NCBI RefSeq assembly: GCF_902859895.1 | Contig: NZ_CADIKM010000008.1 | Location: 62,001 to 126,000 of the forward strand | Direction: 5' to 3' | Source of the DNA: Pararobbsia alpina | GTDB lineage: Bacteria > Pseudomonadota > Gammaproteobacteria > Burkholderiales > Burkholderiaceae | Length of the DNA: 64,000 bases | Shown: in pieces, positions 17,626 to 28,036 of the stretch | Layout of the letters: every line of letters begins with the position of its first letter | Numbering within the stretch: position 1 is the stretch's first letter | Program-made: the position numbers and the translations under genes | The notes under the pieces: generated by a model | Told to the model about the DNA's origin: nothing | The model's input: the letters and a program-made list of their open reading frames with translations, nothing else | Databases searched by the model: none

Positions 17626-19485
17626 TTGATTCCCCACTCTTTCCTGCAGGACCTGTTGAACCGCGTCGATGTCGTCGAGGTGGTGGGTCGCTACGTGCAG
17701 TTGAAAAAGGGTGGCGCGAACTTTATGGGGCTTTGCCCGTTCCATAACGAGAAAAGCCCGTCTTTTTCGGTGAGTCCAACCAAGCAGTTTTATCACTGCT
17801 TCGGTTGCGGTGCACACGGGACAGCCATCAACTTCCTGATGGAGCACACGGGCCTGACGTTCCCCGAAGCCGTCAATGAGCTCGCCCAAGGGGCGGGCCT
17901 TACCGTACCGCAGGAGCCGCGTGCCGGGGGTGAGGCGCGCGAGGGCGGCAACTGGAAGCCGACCACGGGTCTGGTCGATTTGATGAAGACGGCTTGCGAC
18001 TTCTACAGGCAGGCATTGCGCGGTGCGCCACAGGCGATTGACTACCTCAAGAAGCGCGGCCTCACGGGGCCGATCGCCGCGCGCTTCGGGCTTGGGTATG
18101 CGGCCGGCGGCTGGCAGAACCTCGAGGCGGCGTTCGACGACTACCGGTCCGACGCACTCGTCGAGGCGGGACTGGTGCTGGTCAGTGAGAAGACGGACGA
18201 GGCGGGCGTCGCGCGCCGCTACGACCGTTTCCGGGATCGGGTGATGTTTCCGATTCGCAACGTGCGCGGCCAGGTGATCGGTTTCGGCGGTCGGGTGCTC
18301 GACGGCGGCGAGCCCAAGTATTTGAATTCGCCTGAAACGCCCCTATTTAGTAAGGGCAGCGAGCTTTACGGCCTGTTCGAAGCGCGCCTCGCGATTCGCG
18401 AGAAGGGTTATGTGCTGGTCGTCGAAGGGTATATGGACGTGGTGGCGCTTGCGCAGCTCGGGTTTCCGAACGCGGTGGCCACGTTGGGCACCGCGTGTAC
18501 GCCCGTCCATGTGCAGAAACTGATGCGCCAGACCGATATGGTGGTGTTCAGCTTCGACGGCGACAAGGCGGGCCGGCGCGCGGCCCGGCGGGCGCTCGAC
18601 GCCTGCCTGCCGCATGCAGCCGACAATCGCACGATCAAGTTTCTGTTTTTGCCGGCCGAGCATGATCCGGACAGCTTTGTGCGTGAATTTGGCACCGACG
18701 CGTTCGCGGACGAAGTCGAGCAGGCCCTGCCGCTGTCGCAGTTTCTGCTGAACGAAATCGTCGCCGACAAGCCGCTCGACCAGCCCGAAGGCCGCGCCAA
18801 GGCCCTGTTCGAGGCCAAGCCGCTGCTCGCCGCGCTGCCTCCGAACGCATTTCGGACACAGGTGGTCCATATGCTGGCGGATCGGCTGGGCCTGCCCTTC
18901 GGCGAGGTGGCGGCGCTGTGCGGGATCGATGGCGCGATCCAGCGCGCGGTGCACGACGCGCCGGCGCGGGCCGCACGGCGCCGGGTGACGGGCAACGAAG
19001 AACGCGCCTTGCGCAACCTGATCATGTACCCGCGCAGCGCGGCGGCGATCGGGGAAGAGGAGCAGGTGGCGCTCGGGTACGCCGGGCGGCGCGAATTGTT
19101 CGAGGAGGTTTTGCTGCACGTCCGGGCGCTCGGCGAGAGCGCGGATTTCAGATTGCTTTCGGAGGTGCTTCGAAATACGGCAAATGCGCCAGTATATGAA
19201 GAGATTTTTCGTGAAATTCTGACCTATGATGAAAACGTGCGAGATTTGTTGCTCGCACCCGAGACCGAAGGGTCGGTCGAACGTTATCAGAATCAGGAGC
19301 GCATGGCCGGCGAAGAGCTGCGCGCTGCGCTTGCGAAGCTTCATTACGAGGCGTTGCGCGAACGTTGCGAGCGCCTGTCGCGACAGTCGAAGCTGACAAC
19401 CGAAGAGACAACCGAATACGCCGATCTGCTGAGGCAAACCGCTGACCTCAGAAGAAGGCTTGCGCCACTGGCGTCTCGCGAGTGA
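17626..19485 (+). CDS. dnaG: DNA primase, TTG start
   Basis: A 619-aa primase. The N-terminal zinc-binding domain shows CPFHNEKSPSF and, further on, FYHCFGCGAHG. The RNA polymerase core and Toprim domain show VVEGYMDVVAL and FDGDKAGRRA. A C-terminal helicase-interaction domain follows. It synthesises RNA primers for replication with DnaB. The start is TTG 17626 (IPHSFLQDLL follows); no ATG or GTG lies close by, and AAAGG sits 5 nt upstream. The rare start may keep expression low. The rpoD promoter begins at its last codons. Confidence 0.97.
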   Translation: MIPHSFLQDLLNRVDVVEVVGRYVQLKKGGANFMGLCPFHNEKSPSFSVSPTKQFYHCFGCGAHGTAINFLMEHTGLTFPEAVNELAQGAGLTVPQEPRAGGEAREGGNWKPTTGLVDLMKTACDFYRQALRGAPQAIDYLKKRGLTGPIAARFGLGYAAGGWQNLEAAFDDYRSDALVEAGLVLVSEKTDEAGVARRYDRFRDRVMFPIRNVRGQVIGFGGRVLDGGEPKYLNSPETPLFSKGSELYGLFEARLAIREKGYVLVVEGYMDVVALAQLGFPNAVATLGTACTPVHVQKLMRQTDMVVFSFDGDKAGRRAARRALDACLPHAADNRTIKFLFLPAEHDPDSFVREFGTDAFADEVEQALPLSQFLLNEIVADKPLDQPEGRAKALFEAKPLLAALPPNAFRTQVVHMLADRLGLPFGEVAALCGIDGAIQRAVHDAPARAARRRVTGNEERALRNLIMYPRSAAAIGEEEQVALGYAGRRELFEEVLLHVRALGESADFRLLSEVLRNTANAPVYEEIFREILTYDENVRDLLLAPETEGSVERYQNQERMAGEELRAALAKLHYEALRERCERLSRQSKLTTEETTEYADLLRQTADLRRRLAPLASRE

Positions 19486-19486
19486 C

Positions 19487-19495
19487 TGCTATAAT
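19487..19495 (+). promoter_or_regulatory. rpoD: Extended -10 promoter of rpoD
   Basis: TGCTATAAT is a perfect consensus -10 with the TGn extension, directly after the dnaG stop. A recognisable -35 at 17-bp spacing is lacking, as is common for extended -10 promoters. It would give a leader of about 115 nt before the rpoD ATG at 19616. Confidence 0.65.
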
Positions 19496-19615
19496 TGAGG
19501 GTTTTCAGCGGGCTCTTTTCTGGCGGATGTACCTTGGACGGTCGGCGCGAGGGTTGCGGCAACTGGACGATAGCGGGCGCATCTGACGAAGTTCTGTTGA
19601 TGGGGCGAAATCGCA

Positions 19616-22093
19616 ATGGTGAAGACGACGAGCGGCAAGACGAAGGTGAAGGCCCAGGACGAGCGTGTGAAGCCGCACGACCCGGCTGTGGACCTGCCAT
19701 CGGCTTCGACGGATACGCGCGAGCGCTCAACGGGGTCCAGCAAGCGGTCCGTTTCTGCCACCAGAACAACTTCCAGCAAGGCCGCGGCGCCAGTCGCGGA
19801 GAACAGCACCAAGGGCACGACCAAGAGCACCGCCGGAAGTGCCGCGAAAAGTAGCAAGGAGGCCGCGAAAGCGGCCGGCGCCGCCTCGAGGGCGGTCGTC
19901 AGGGCGCCCGCGGCAGAGGAGCCGGCGTCGAGCGCAACCGCGAAGTCATCCGCCAAGGGTGCTGCCTCTACGGCGCGCGTGAGCAAGGTTTCAACGGGCG
20001 ACACGGATGTTGAAGAACAGCCGGCCGCCGAGATACAAGCCGCTACGGCCAGTCCAATGAAGAAATCGTCGAACGAAGCAACTGTCGAGAACGCCGCGGC
20101 ACCTGCCGAGGACCAGCAACCCGCGCCGAAGGTCGAGAAGCTCAAGGCACGTGATCGTCGCGCGAAGGAAAAGGCTCTGCTCAAGGACGCCTTCGCCTCG
20201 CATCAGCCGGGTACCGCGGAAGAGCTCGAAGAGCGTCGCGCGAAGCTGCGCGCGCTGATCAAGCTCGGCAAGGACCGGGGCTTCCTGACGTACGCGGAAA
20301 TCAACGATCACCTCCCGGACGACCTCAACGAGGCCGAGGCGATCGAAAGCATCATCAGCACGTTCAACGATATGGGCGTGGCCGTCTACGAACAGGCCCC
20401 CGATGCGGAAACGCTGCTGCTCAACGACAACGCCCCGGCCGCGTCGAGCGACGATGAAGTCGAGGAAGAGGCCGAAGTCGCGCTGTCGACGGTCGATTCC
20501 GAGTTTGGCCGGACCACCGATCCCGTGCGGATGTACATGCGCGAGATGGGCACGGTCGAGCTGCTGACCCGCGAAGGCGAAATCGAGATCGCCAAGCGTA
20601 TCGAAGACGGTCTCAAGCACATGGTCATGGCCATTTCGGCTTGCCCGACGACGATCGCCGAGATTCTTGCGATGGCCGAGCGCGTGGCGAACGAAGAGAT
20701 GCGTATCGACGAACTCGTCGACGGCCTGATGGACGAGAATGCCGAGGATTCTGACGGCTTCAATGCCGCCGCAGCCGAGGCGATCGAATCCGAGGACGAG
20801 GAAGGCGAGGAAGAAGCCGAAGAGGAAGAAGAGGAAGACGACGGTGCGGTGGCCGAGCGCGCGAATGCTGCGCAGCTCGAGAAGCTGCGCGTCGACTCGC
20901 TTGCGAAGTTCGCGTCGATCGGCGAATGGTTCGACAAGATGCGCCGTGCGTACGAGAAGGAAGGCTATAAGTCGAAGGCCTACCTGAAGGCGCAGGAAAC
21001 CATCCAGAACGAGCTGATGATGATTCGCTTCACGGCGCGCAACGTCGAGCGTCTGTGCGACACCTTGCGTGCGCAGGTCGAGGAAGTGCGTGCCGTCGAA
21101 CGGCAGATCCTGCACACGGTGGTGGACAAGTGCGGGATGTCACGTGCCGAGTTCATTTCGCGTTTCCCGAGCAACGAAACGAATCTGGAATGGGCACCGG
21201 GGATCGTCAAGGAAGGTCATGGCTATAGCGCCGTGCTCGACCGGAACATCCCGGCGATCCGCGAACAGCAGCAGCGTCTGATCGACCTGCAGGCGCGCGT
21301 CGTGTTGCCGCTGCAGGACCTGAAGGAAACCAACCGCCAGATGGCGGCCGGTGAACTGAAGGCACGTCAGGCCAAGCGTGAAATGACCGAGGCGAATCTG
21401 CGCCTGGTGATCTCGATCGCGAAGAAGTACACGAATCGTGGGTTGCAGTTCCTCGACCTGATTCAGGAAGGCAATATCGGCCTGATGAAGGCGGTGGACA
21501 AGTTCGAATATCGACGCGGCTACAAGTTCTCGACGTATGCGACGTGGTGGATCCGGCAGGCGATTACGCGTTCGATCGCGGACCAGGCCCGCACGATCCG
21601 GATTCCGGTGCACATGATCGAAACGATCAACAAGATGAACCGGATCTCGCGCCAGATTCTGCAGGAAACCGGCCTTGAGCCGGATCCGGCGACGCTGGCC
21701 GAGAAGATGGACATGCCGGAAGACAAGATCCGCAAGATCATGAAGATCGCGAAGGAGCCGATCTCGATGGAAACGCCGATCGGCGACGACGACGATTCGC
21801 ATCTGGGCGACTTCATCGAGGACACCAACACCGTGGCGCCGGCCGATGCCGCCTTGCATGCAAGCATGCGCGACGTTGTGAAGGACGTGCTCGATTCGCT
21901 GACCCCGCGCGAAGCGAAGGTCTTGCGGATGCGGTTCGGGGTCGAGATGAGCACCGATCACACGCTTGAGGAAGTCGGCAAGCAGTTCGACGTCACGCGT
22001 GAGCGGATTCGCCAGATCGAAGCCAAGGCGCTGCGCAAACTGCGTCACCCGAGCCGTTCGGACAAGCTCAAGTCGTTCCTCGAAGGCAATTGA
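19616..22093 (+). CDS. rpoD: RNA polymerase primary sigma factor RpoD (sigma-70)
   Basis: An 825-aa primary sigma factor. The first 180 residues or so are a Lys/Ala/Ser/Thr-rich low-complexity extension typical of Burkholderiaceae RpoD. Region 1.1 begins near [12 protein letters not shown] very acidic stretch (EEDEEGEE-like, around residues 395-415) lies in the non-conserved region. Regions 2.3-2.4 are [20 protein letters not shown]. Region 4.2 helix-turn-helix is [20 protein letters not shown]. It directs housekeeping transcription. ATG 19616 is used; a downstream start cannot be excluded because the N-terminus is poorly conserved. It is followed by paired hairpins and tRNA-Ile2. Confidence 0.98.
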   Translation: MVKTTSGKTKVKAQDERVKPHDPAVDLPSASTDTRERSTGSSKRSVSATRTTSSKAAAPVAENSTKGTTKSTAGSAAKSSKEAAKAAGAASRAVVRAPAAEEPASSATAKSSAKGAASTARVSKVSTGDTDVEEQPAAEIQAATASPMKKSSNEATVENAAAPAEDQQPAPKVEKLKARDRRAKEKALLKDAFASHQPGTAEELEERRAKLRALIKLGKDRGFLTYAEINDHLPDDLNEAEAIESIISTFNDMGVAVYEQAPDAETLLLNDNAPAASSDDEVEEEAEVALSTVDSEFGRTTDPVRMYMREMGTVELLTREGEIEIAKRIEDGLKHMVMAISACPTTIAEILAMAERVANEEMRIDELVDGLMDENAEDSDGFNAAAAEAIESEDEEGEEEAEEEEEEDDGAVAERANAAQLEKLRVDSLAKFASIGEWFDKMRRAYEKEGYKSKAYLKAQETIQNELMMIRFTARNVERLCDTLRAQVEEVRAVERQILHTVVDKCGMSRAEFISRFPSNETNLEWAPGIVKEGHGYSAVLDRNIPAIREQQQRLIDLQARVVLPLQDLKETNRQMAAGELKARQAKREMTEANLRLVISIAKKYTNRGLQFLDLIQEGNIGLMKAVDKFEYRRGYKFSTYATWWIRQAITRSIADQARTIRIPVHMIETINKMNRISRQILQETGLEPDPATLAEKMDMPEDKIRKIMKIAKEPISMETPIGDDDDSHLGDFIEDTNTVAPADAALHASMRDVVKDVLDSLTPREAKVLRMRFGVEMSTDHTLEEVGKQFDVTRERIRQIEAKALRKLRHPSRSDKLKSFLEGN

Positions 22094-22238
22094 TTCGAGG
22101 CAGGTTGATCCGAGGCCTGCCGTTGGCTGAGGCAGGCATGAGACAAGTGCGAATCAGGCGAGTGAGGCAGCGTGTGAAGCGGGCTGGGTAGAGGCTGAAG
22201 CGGACCTGACTGAACATGCCTCAGCGTTGACTGATGTG

Positions 22239-22266
22239 GACAAGCGCTCCTGCGGGGGCGCTTGTC
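22239..22266 (+). terminator. Hairpin downstream of rpoD
   Basis: GACAAGCGC pairs perfectly with GCGCTTGTC over a 10-nt loop, 145 bp after the rpoD stop and 60 bp before the tRNA. No T tract follows, so termination may need Rho. The weaker alternative hairpins nearer rpoD are described among the findings. Confidence 0.5.
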
Positions 22267-22327
22267 ATATCTTGGCCGGCTCGCTATGCTGCTGGTCCTG
22301 TCGCACTGTGCGACCGATCCCGTTTCC

Positions 22328-22406
<79 letters not shown>

Positions 22407-22414
22407 GACAGAAG

Positions 22415-22444
22415 GGGTTCCGATTTTCTCGGAACCCTTTTTTT
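22415..22444 (+). terminator. Rho-independent terminator of the tRNA transcript
   Basis: GGGTTCCGA pairs with TCGGAACCC around a 5-nt loop and is followed by seven T residues, 8 nt after the tRNA CCA end. Confidence 0.93.
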
Positions 22445-22672
22445 GATACTTCCTCGTCAAAACCCGAAACAGGCCCCTGATTGGGGTCTTTTTCATACGT
22501 TTGGCCGTCGCCGGACCTGCGACACTCATGCCGTCGACATGTAGGGGACGATGCCTCGGTTGCGCCCTCGCGAGGAAATGGTTGCCGTGGGTCATACGGC
22601 GGGCACCCGCGCCGCGCGGGTGGGTTTCCTCATGCCGTCAAACCGTTTGAGAACTTTGCATGGGAACAGTCG

Positions 22673-23674
22673 ATGCCGATGGTCATAACTCCTGGCGTAG
22701 GGGGTGGACAGCTTGATGCGTTCCCCGGCGGCATCGGTGAAACGCAGTCGCCCCAGACACGGCAGGTACCCGGTTCGGTCCCGCCGGTCTCTCCCGAGAA
22801 AAAGGACCCCGGCCTCGTCGGAGGCCAACTCCAGGACGCGACGCGCGAAAGGCGCTCGCCATTCCTGCGCCGTCCCGCACCCGCGCTTAAGCCAGGCGAC
22901 CCGCTGCCGTTCAATCCCCGTCAATATGCGTCGGTACGCGCCGCATTTCGCGGCCAGAACCGCTTTCGCCAGTATGTGCAGACCGCCGCGACACTCACCG
23001 ATGTGTTGTCTCAAAGCCTCGCGCAATTTCGGATCAATGTGCCGGCCCGGCGTCTCAAGGTCCAGACGAAGCGGATGCTGATTCTCTACGGCAACCTGAT
23101 CACCCCGGGCACGCTCACGGTAACCGGCGACGATCTCAATGAACTGCAGATGGAGCAGTTGAGCCAGTTCATGACGCAGCAGCCGGAGTTGATGACCGCT
23201 GTCGGCGAAATGAATATCGCCGCGGTCGAGGTGCTGGGCTTCCCCAACCACGAGCCGCCGCAGCCGTTGCCGATCGAGCTCAACCAGCCGTACTTCATCG
23301 ACGAACATCTGGGTCGCGTGCGGTATTCAGAGGTCACGGATTCGCTCGTCGATACCTCGGATCTCGAAAGCTGGATCGATGGCGCGATCGACTTCAACCG
23401 GTTTGCGATCAACGTGAATCGCTATCTGCAAACGGGCGAGCTGCCGGTGATGCCCAACCGGTCCCGGCGCGGCATCTACGAGCGTACGGGCGGCTACCTC
23501 GACAACGGTTACGGTGCGAAGGTACTGGGACCGGTCGACCAGTCCACGCTTCGGCATAACGCGCCGCTGCGCGCGAACTGGGGCTCGGTTTGGTCGTCGT
23601 TTGCCGCGATCACGCTGCTCGACGTCGATATCGCTCCGCGCGGCGAAATACCTTCGGTCAACGACTTCGTCTAA
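22673..23674 (+). CDS. Hypothetical protein with disordered Pro-rich N-terminus
   Basis: I do not recognise this 333-aa protein. Residues 1-90 are rich in Gly, Pro, Gln and Arg and look unstructured (for example RQVPGSVPPVSPEKKDPG). Residues 95-333 look folded: alternating hydrophobic segments such as RMLILYGNLITPGTLTVTG, then DDLNELQMEQLSQFM. There is no signal peptide or transmembrane helix. ATG 22673 is chosen over the in-frame start 22481, which would lie in the tRNA terminator leader and encode Arg/Cys-rich non-protein-like sequence. A soluble protein with a floppy N-terminus downstream of a tRNA could be a secreted or transferred gene, but nothing proves it. GC is core-like. Confidence 0.75.
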   Translation: MPMVITPGVGGGQLDAFPGGIGETQSPQTRQVPGSVPPVSPEKKDPGLVGGQLQDATRERRSPFLRRPAPALKPGDPLPFNPRQYASVRAAFRGQNRFRQYVQTAATLTDVLSQSLAQFRINVPARRLKVQTKRMLILYGNLITPGTLTVTGDDLNELQMEQLSQFMTQQPELMTAVGEMNIAAVEVLGFPNHEPPQPLPIELNQPYFIDEHLGRVRYSEVTDSLVDTSDLESWIDGAIDFNRFAINVNRYLQTGELPVMPNRSRRGIYERTGGYLDNGYGAKVLGPVDQSTLRHNAPLRANWGSVWSSFAAITLLDVDIAPRGEIPSVNDFV

Positions 23675-23714
23675 CGGCCGCGGGCCTCGCGCGCCGAGAT
23701 TGCGAGGACTTCGC

Positions 23715-25841
23715 CTAACGAGCAGCGGCCAGCACGCGCCGTGCGAAGACGAGACAAACGAGCGCGAACACGGCCAGCGCGAGCCACTCCGATGCCGGCG
23801 CAAAGCCGTTGCCGACCACCGCGAGCGGCGCATCCTTGCCGGTGAAACCGACCACGCCCGCGATCACTACGCCGATCAGGCTCTCGCCGACGATCAGGCC
23901 GGATGCCAGCAGCACGCCGCGCCGGTTCGCATGATCGGCGAATTCCTGATAGTCGATCTTCCGAGCCTTCGCGCGCCGCTTCAGCGCGCGCTCGATCCAC
24001 CAGCCGAGCACAGCACCGATGACGAGTGTCGTGCCGATGGTCGGCGGCAGGTAAATGCCGATACCGACGGCGATGACCGGCAGCCGCGCGGTACCCCCGC
24101 GACGCGCGAGTGCCATGTCGATCAGGATCAGGACGACGCCGAGCGCGACGCCGATGCCGAGCATCGACCAGTCGAGCTGATGGGTGAAGATGCCTGTCGC
24201 GATCGCGGTCATCAGCGTGGCCTGCGGGGCGGAGAGCGCCTGGGACGGATCCATGCCCGCGTGAGGCAGCGCACCCGCAAAGCCATAGGCGTGGTATAGC
24301 AGGTTCAGCACAGGCGGAATCACGGCGGCACCGACCACGCAGCCGATCAGCAGCGCCACTTGCTGACGCCACGGCGTCGCGCCGACGAGCCAGCCAGTCT
24401 TGAGATCCTGAAGGTTGTCGTTCGAGATCGTCGCGACGGCGATCACGGCCGAGGTGGTGAACAAGGCGAGCGCAATCGCAAGCTGGCGGCCTTCGTCGCT
24501 CGCGAGCAGGCCGCTTGCCTGGCTCACGCCGAGGATCAGCAGGGACACGAGGATTACCGCGACAATCCCGATCCCCGAGATTGGACTCGTGGACGAGCCG
24601 ACGAGCCCCGCCATATACCCGCAGGCCGCCGCGACGAGAAAGCCGAACACGACTGCGAATACGACACCGCAAAGCACCAGCGAGCCAACTACGCGGAAGG
24701 TGAGCGGCGCATCCGACAGGAAGGCGCCGAAGGTCACGAGCCAGATCGCGACGAGCACGAACGTCACGAGGATGATCCAATGCGGCGCGAGATCCTCGTC
24801 GGTGCGGTCGGCCGCGAGAGCGTTTTCGCGTCGCCGGCGCGCGTGGCCGAATGCGGCGAAGGAGGCCTTGACGCCGTCGATCATCGGCTTGGCAAGCGAG
24901 ATCAAGGTCCAGACCGCGGCGACGCCAATGGTGCCCGCGCCGATAAACCGGACTTTGTGCGCCCACAGGCCGGTCGCGAATGACGAAATGGACGGGTCCG
25001 CAGGATGAATCGTCGTTGCGGTCAGAATCGGCACCGCGACGCCCCACGTCAACACGATGCCCAGCAGGATCGCGAGACCCGCAACGATGCCGATCAGGTA
25101 ACCGGCACCGATCAAGGCGAGCGAGAAGCCGGTCGTCAGGCGAAAGACCGCGGTGCCTGCGGGCACCCATGCGGTGATGCTCTCGCCAAAGATCTTGAGG
25201 CCCGTGGTCGCAAAAGTGAACAGCGCGGCGACGATCCCGCCGAACGCGATATCGCGAGCGCCGATCTCACTCTGCGCCGAGGTGCCTGCATTGGCATCGG
25301 CACCATTGGCACCTGCACCTGCACTGACACTCCCACTGGCATCGGCCGCAGTTCGCTCACCCTCGATCCCATCCAACGGCGCACTGCCGATGCGCAGGAT
25401 TTCAGCCGCCGCGACACCCTCCGGATAGGGCAGGTCGCTGTTGACGACCATCGCGCGCCGCAGCGGGATGGTGAACATCACGCCGAGCATGCCGCCCGCG
25501 CCGCAGATGCCGAGCGTCTGCCAGAACGGAAAGCCGTGCCAGTGGCCGATCATCAGCAAGCCGGGCAGCACGAAGATGATCGACGAGAGCGTGCCGGCCG
25601 CGGACGCCTGCGTCTGCACCATATTGTTTTCGAGGATATTGCCGCCACGCAGGGCGCGCAGCACCGCCATCGAGATCACGGCCGCGGGGATCGACGACGA
25701 GAACGTCAAGCCGACCTTGAGGCCGAGATAGACGTTCGATGCCGTGAACACCACCGTGAGCAGCGCGCCCAGGATCATGCCGCGCAGCGTGAGTTCCGGC
25801 AGCGTGGTCGTGCCGGCTATGTGGGGAGGAGCAGGAGACAT
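23715..25841 (-). CDS. OPT-family oligopeptide/metal-chelate transporter
   Basis: A 708-aa polytopic membrane protein with about 14-16 hydrophobic helices. The N-terminal LTLRGMILGALLTVVFTASN, the YLGLKVGLTF segment and SDLPYPEGVAAAEIL are characteristic of the bacterial OPT family. A hydrophilic loop of about 45 residues rich in Ala/Gly/Ser/Asn (near residues 155-200) breaks the early domain and looks like low-complexity insertion. Bacterial OPT members import peptides or metal-siderophore/nicotianamine-like chelates; the substrate here is unknown. It is divergent from purT, with a 319-bp gap. Confidence 0.9.
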   Translation of the reverse strand: MSPAPPHIAGTTTLPELTLRGMILGALLTVVFTASNVYLGLKVGLTFSSSIPAAVISMAVLRALRGGNILENNMVQTQASAAGTLSSIIFVLPGLLMIGHWHGFPFWQTLGICGAGGMLGVMFTIPLRRAMVVNSDLPYPEGVAAAEILRIGSAPLDGIEGERTAADASGSVSAGAGANGADANAGTSAQSEIGARDIAFGGIVAALFTFATTGLKIFGESITAWVPAGTAVFRLTTGFSLALIGAGYLIGIVAGLAILLGIVLTWGVAVPILTATTIHPADPSISSFATGLWAHKVRFIGAGTIGVAAVWTLISLAKPMIDGVKASFAAFGHARRRRENALAADRTDEDLAPHWIILVTFVLVAIWLVTFGAFLSDAPLTFRVVGSLVLCGVVFAVVFGFLVAAACGYMAGLVGSSTSPISGIGIVAVILVSLLILGVSQASGLLASDEGRQLAIALALFTTSAVIAVATISNDNLQDLKTGWLVGATPWRQQVALLIGCVVGAAVIPPVLNLLYHAYGFAGALPHAGMDPSQALSAPQATLMTAIATGIFTHQLDWSMLGIGVALGVVLILIDMALARRGGTARLPVIAVGIGIYLPPTIGTTLVIGAVLGWWIERALKRRAKARKIDYQEFADHANRRGVLLASGLIVGESLIGVVIAGVVGFTGKDAPLAVVGNGFAPASEWLALAVFALVCLVFARRVLAAAR

Positions 25842-26160
25842 GAGACTCTCTTTTTGTGCGAGCCCGAGAACACTATCAGATAGCCACCCCGGACCGCATC
25901 GGGCAACCGGTGAATCGTGTTCGGACCAAGCCCCGGGGCGAGAGAGGCGCGCTCAAAAACACCCGGTGAGAATCAACATGCAGCGGCACGCGTAAAGTAT
26001 TCGCATTGGAGATCCCCGCACAGGATTCCAACTGCCGCAGACGTCACGCCATGTGATGTGGAAGCAGGCCCGCTTCGAAGGAGGGCAGTCAGCGCCCCGC
26101 GGGCGGCACCCATGGCCGCCACCGTGATAGGATCGGCGCACTTTTTGGACGGAGAACGCG
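25842..26160. other. Divergent intergenic region OPT/purT
   Basis: 319 bp between the diverging OPT and purT starts. It presumably holds both promoters. I see no convincing -10/-35 pair, riboswitch or repeat in it. The small frames here are not protein-like. Confidence 0.5.
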
Positions 26161-27378
26161 ATGACGATCGGCAACGTAATCGGAACGCCACTGTCTGGCA
26201 CGGCAACACGCGTCATGCTGCTGGGTGCCGGCGAGCTTGGCAAGGAAGTGATCATTGCGCTGCAGCGCCTGGGCGTGGAAACCATCGCGGTCGACCGCTA
26301 TGCGGACGCACCGGGTCATCAGGTCGCACACCGCGGATTCGTGATCGACATGACCGATCCGAAGGCCCTGCGCGAACTCATCGAGCGCGAGCGCCCGCAT
26401 CTCGTGGTGCCGGAGATCGAGGCGATCGCGACCGATGCGCTTGCACAGATCGAACGCGACCGCATCGCCGAAGTGATTCCGACTGCACGTGCCACCCAGC
26501 TGACGATGAATCGAGAAGGCATTCGCCGGCTCGCAGCCGAAGAACTCGATCTGCCGACCTCGCCCTATGCGTTCGCCGATTCGCTCGAAGCGCTGCGCAC
26601 GGCGATTGCGGGCAGCATTGGTTTTCCGTGCGTCGTCAAGCCGGTGATGTCGTCGTCGGGCAAGGGGCAGTCGGTGCTCAAGAGCGACGCCGATGTCGAG
26701 ACCGCATGGAATCACGCGATGGCGGGGGGCCGCGTGAAGGGCGGCCGCGTGATCGTCGAAGGCTTTATTCGCTTCGACTATGAAATCACCTTGCTGACCG
26801 TGCGCGCGCGCGGTGCCGACGGCGCGATCGAAACTTCGTTCTGCGAGCCGATCGGCCATTTGCAGCAGGCCGGCGACTATGTCGAATCGTGGCAGCCGCA
26901 GCCGATGAGCGCGCTCGCGCTCGAGCGTGCCCGTGATGTTGCCGCGAAGGTGACCGCCGCGCTCGGCGGCCGCGGGTTGTTCGGGGTCGAACTGTTTGTG
27001 CGCGGCGACGAAGTGTGGTTCTCCGAAGTGAGCCCGCGTCCGCACGATACGGGGCTCGTGACGTTGATCACGCAGCGCCAGTCGGAATTCGAACTGCATG
27101 CGCGCGCGATTCTCGGCTTGCCCGTCGATACCGGCATGCGCGAGCCAGGCGCCTCGGCCGTGATCTATGGCGGGCTCGAACAGCGCGGGATCGGCTTCGA
27201 GGGCGTGGCCGAGGCGCTCGCCGTGCCGCGCACCGACCTGCGCCTGTTCGGCAAGCCGGAGAGTTTTGCGAAGCGCCGCATGGGCGTCGCGGTTTCGGCG
27301 GCGGCGACAGTCGAAGAAGCACGTGAACGTGCGCGCACGGCCGCCTCGCGGGTGCGGCCGGTGCGGGCGAAGGCCTGA
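26161..27378 (+). CDS. purT: Formate-dependent phosphoribosylglycinamide formyltransferase
   Basis: A 405-aa ATP-grasp enzyme. The N-terminal pre-ATP-grasp fold carries [13 protein letters not shown]. The ATP-binding region has [14 protein letters not shown], and the C-terminal part has [14 protein letters not shown], the PurT/PurK signature. It converts GAR plus formate and ATP to formyl-GAR in purine synthesis, an alternative to the folate-dependent PurN. Length equals the family norm. The start is ATG 26161, preceded by GGAGAACGCG. Confidence 0.96.
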   Translation: MTIGNVIGTPLSGTATRVMLLGAGELGKEVIIALQRLGVETIAVDRYADAPGHQVAHRGFVIDMTDPKALRELIERERPHLVVPEIEAIATDALAQIERDRIAEVIPTARATQLTMNREGIRRLAAEELDLPTSPYAFADSLEALRTAIAGSIGFPCVVKPVMSSSGKGQSVLKSDADVETAWNHAMAGGRVKGGRVIVEGFIRFDYEITLLTVRARGADGAIETSFCEPIGHLQQAGDYVESWQPQPMSALALERARDVAAKVTAALGGRGLFGVELFVRGDEVWFSEVSPRPHDTGLVTLITQRQSEFELHARAILGLPVDTGMREPGASAVIYGGLEQRGIGFEGVAEALAVPRTDLRLFGKPESFAKRRMGVAVSAAATVEEARERARTAASRVRPVRAKA

Positions 27379-27411
27379 AGAGGGTTGACCAAGACCGATG
27401 GAGGTCCGCTC

Positions 27412-27888
27412 ATGCTGAATCTCTTGCCGCGCATCTCACGAATCGTCTGTAACGCGCGCGCGTTGATGCTGTCGGGCGTCATGCTCGCCGTCTCTCCGGT
27501 GCTTGCCGCCGGATCCACGGCCGCTTCCGAGGGCGCGCCCGTTTCAGCGTCGGCGGCCTCCGTCGTCCCGGCACCCGCCACCCGCACGTTCGCGCTCTCG
27601 TTCGGCAATATCAAGGTGGTGTCGCGCAGCATCGTCTCGTACCGGTGCGAGAATGGCCGCGAAATAGGCGTCGCCTACATGAACACGGACAATCAGCAGA
27701 GCTTCGCCGTGATCCGGATCGAAGGCCGGCATCTGGTTTTCGTGGACACCGCGGCGGGTTCCGGTGTTCGTTATGTCGCGGGCCGCTACGTCTGGTGGAG
27801 CAAGGGCGACGAAGGCAATCTGTACGACGTGATGGCAGGCGAGAACGCCGCACCGATTGCAAAAGCTTGCAAGGCCATCGAACAGTAA
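27412..27888 (+). CDS. Secreted MliC/PliC-like C-type lysozyme inhibitor
   Basis: A 158-aa protein with an N-terminal signal peptide (hydrophobic core ALMLSGVMLAVSPVLAA) and no lipobox cysteine, so it is likely periplasmic. The C-terminal 95 residues match the MliC pattern: YRCENG, then VAYMN, then SGVRYVAGRYVWWSKGDEG, where the Ser-Gly-Val-Arg-Tyr and Trp-Lys-Gly parts are the lysozyme-binding strands. Such proteins protect Gram-negative cells from C-type lysozyme. ATG 27412 is chosen because GGAGGT lies 6 nt upstream; the in-frame start at 27385 would bury that site. It lies 33 bp after purT and may be cotranscribed. Confidence 0.82.
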   Translation: MLNLLPRISRIVCNARALMLSGVMLAVSPVLAAGSTAASEGAPVSASAASVVPAPATRTFALSFGNIKVVSRSIVSYRCENGREIGVAYMNTDNQQSFAVIRIEGRHLVFVDTAAGSGVRYVAGRYVWWSKGDEGNLYDVMAGENAAPIAKACKAIEQ

Positions 27889-28036
27889 CCCCTTCGATGT
27901 TCGCCCCCTCTTGACTTGGTGCGGCGAATTTGATTCACGCCACGGGACAATCTCTCAGCGGTGTTAGAATCCTGGGTTGCCAACACGTGCGCAGCGCGGT
28001 AAGCGCCGCCGGTGCGAAAGGCCTCCCTAGATAACT

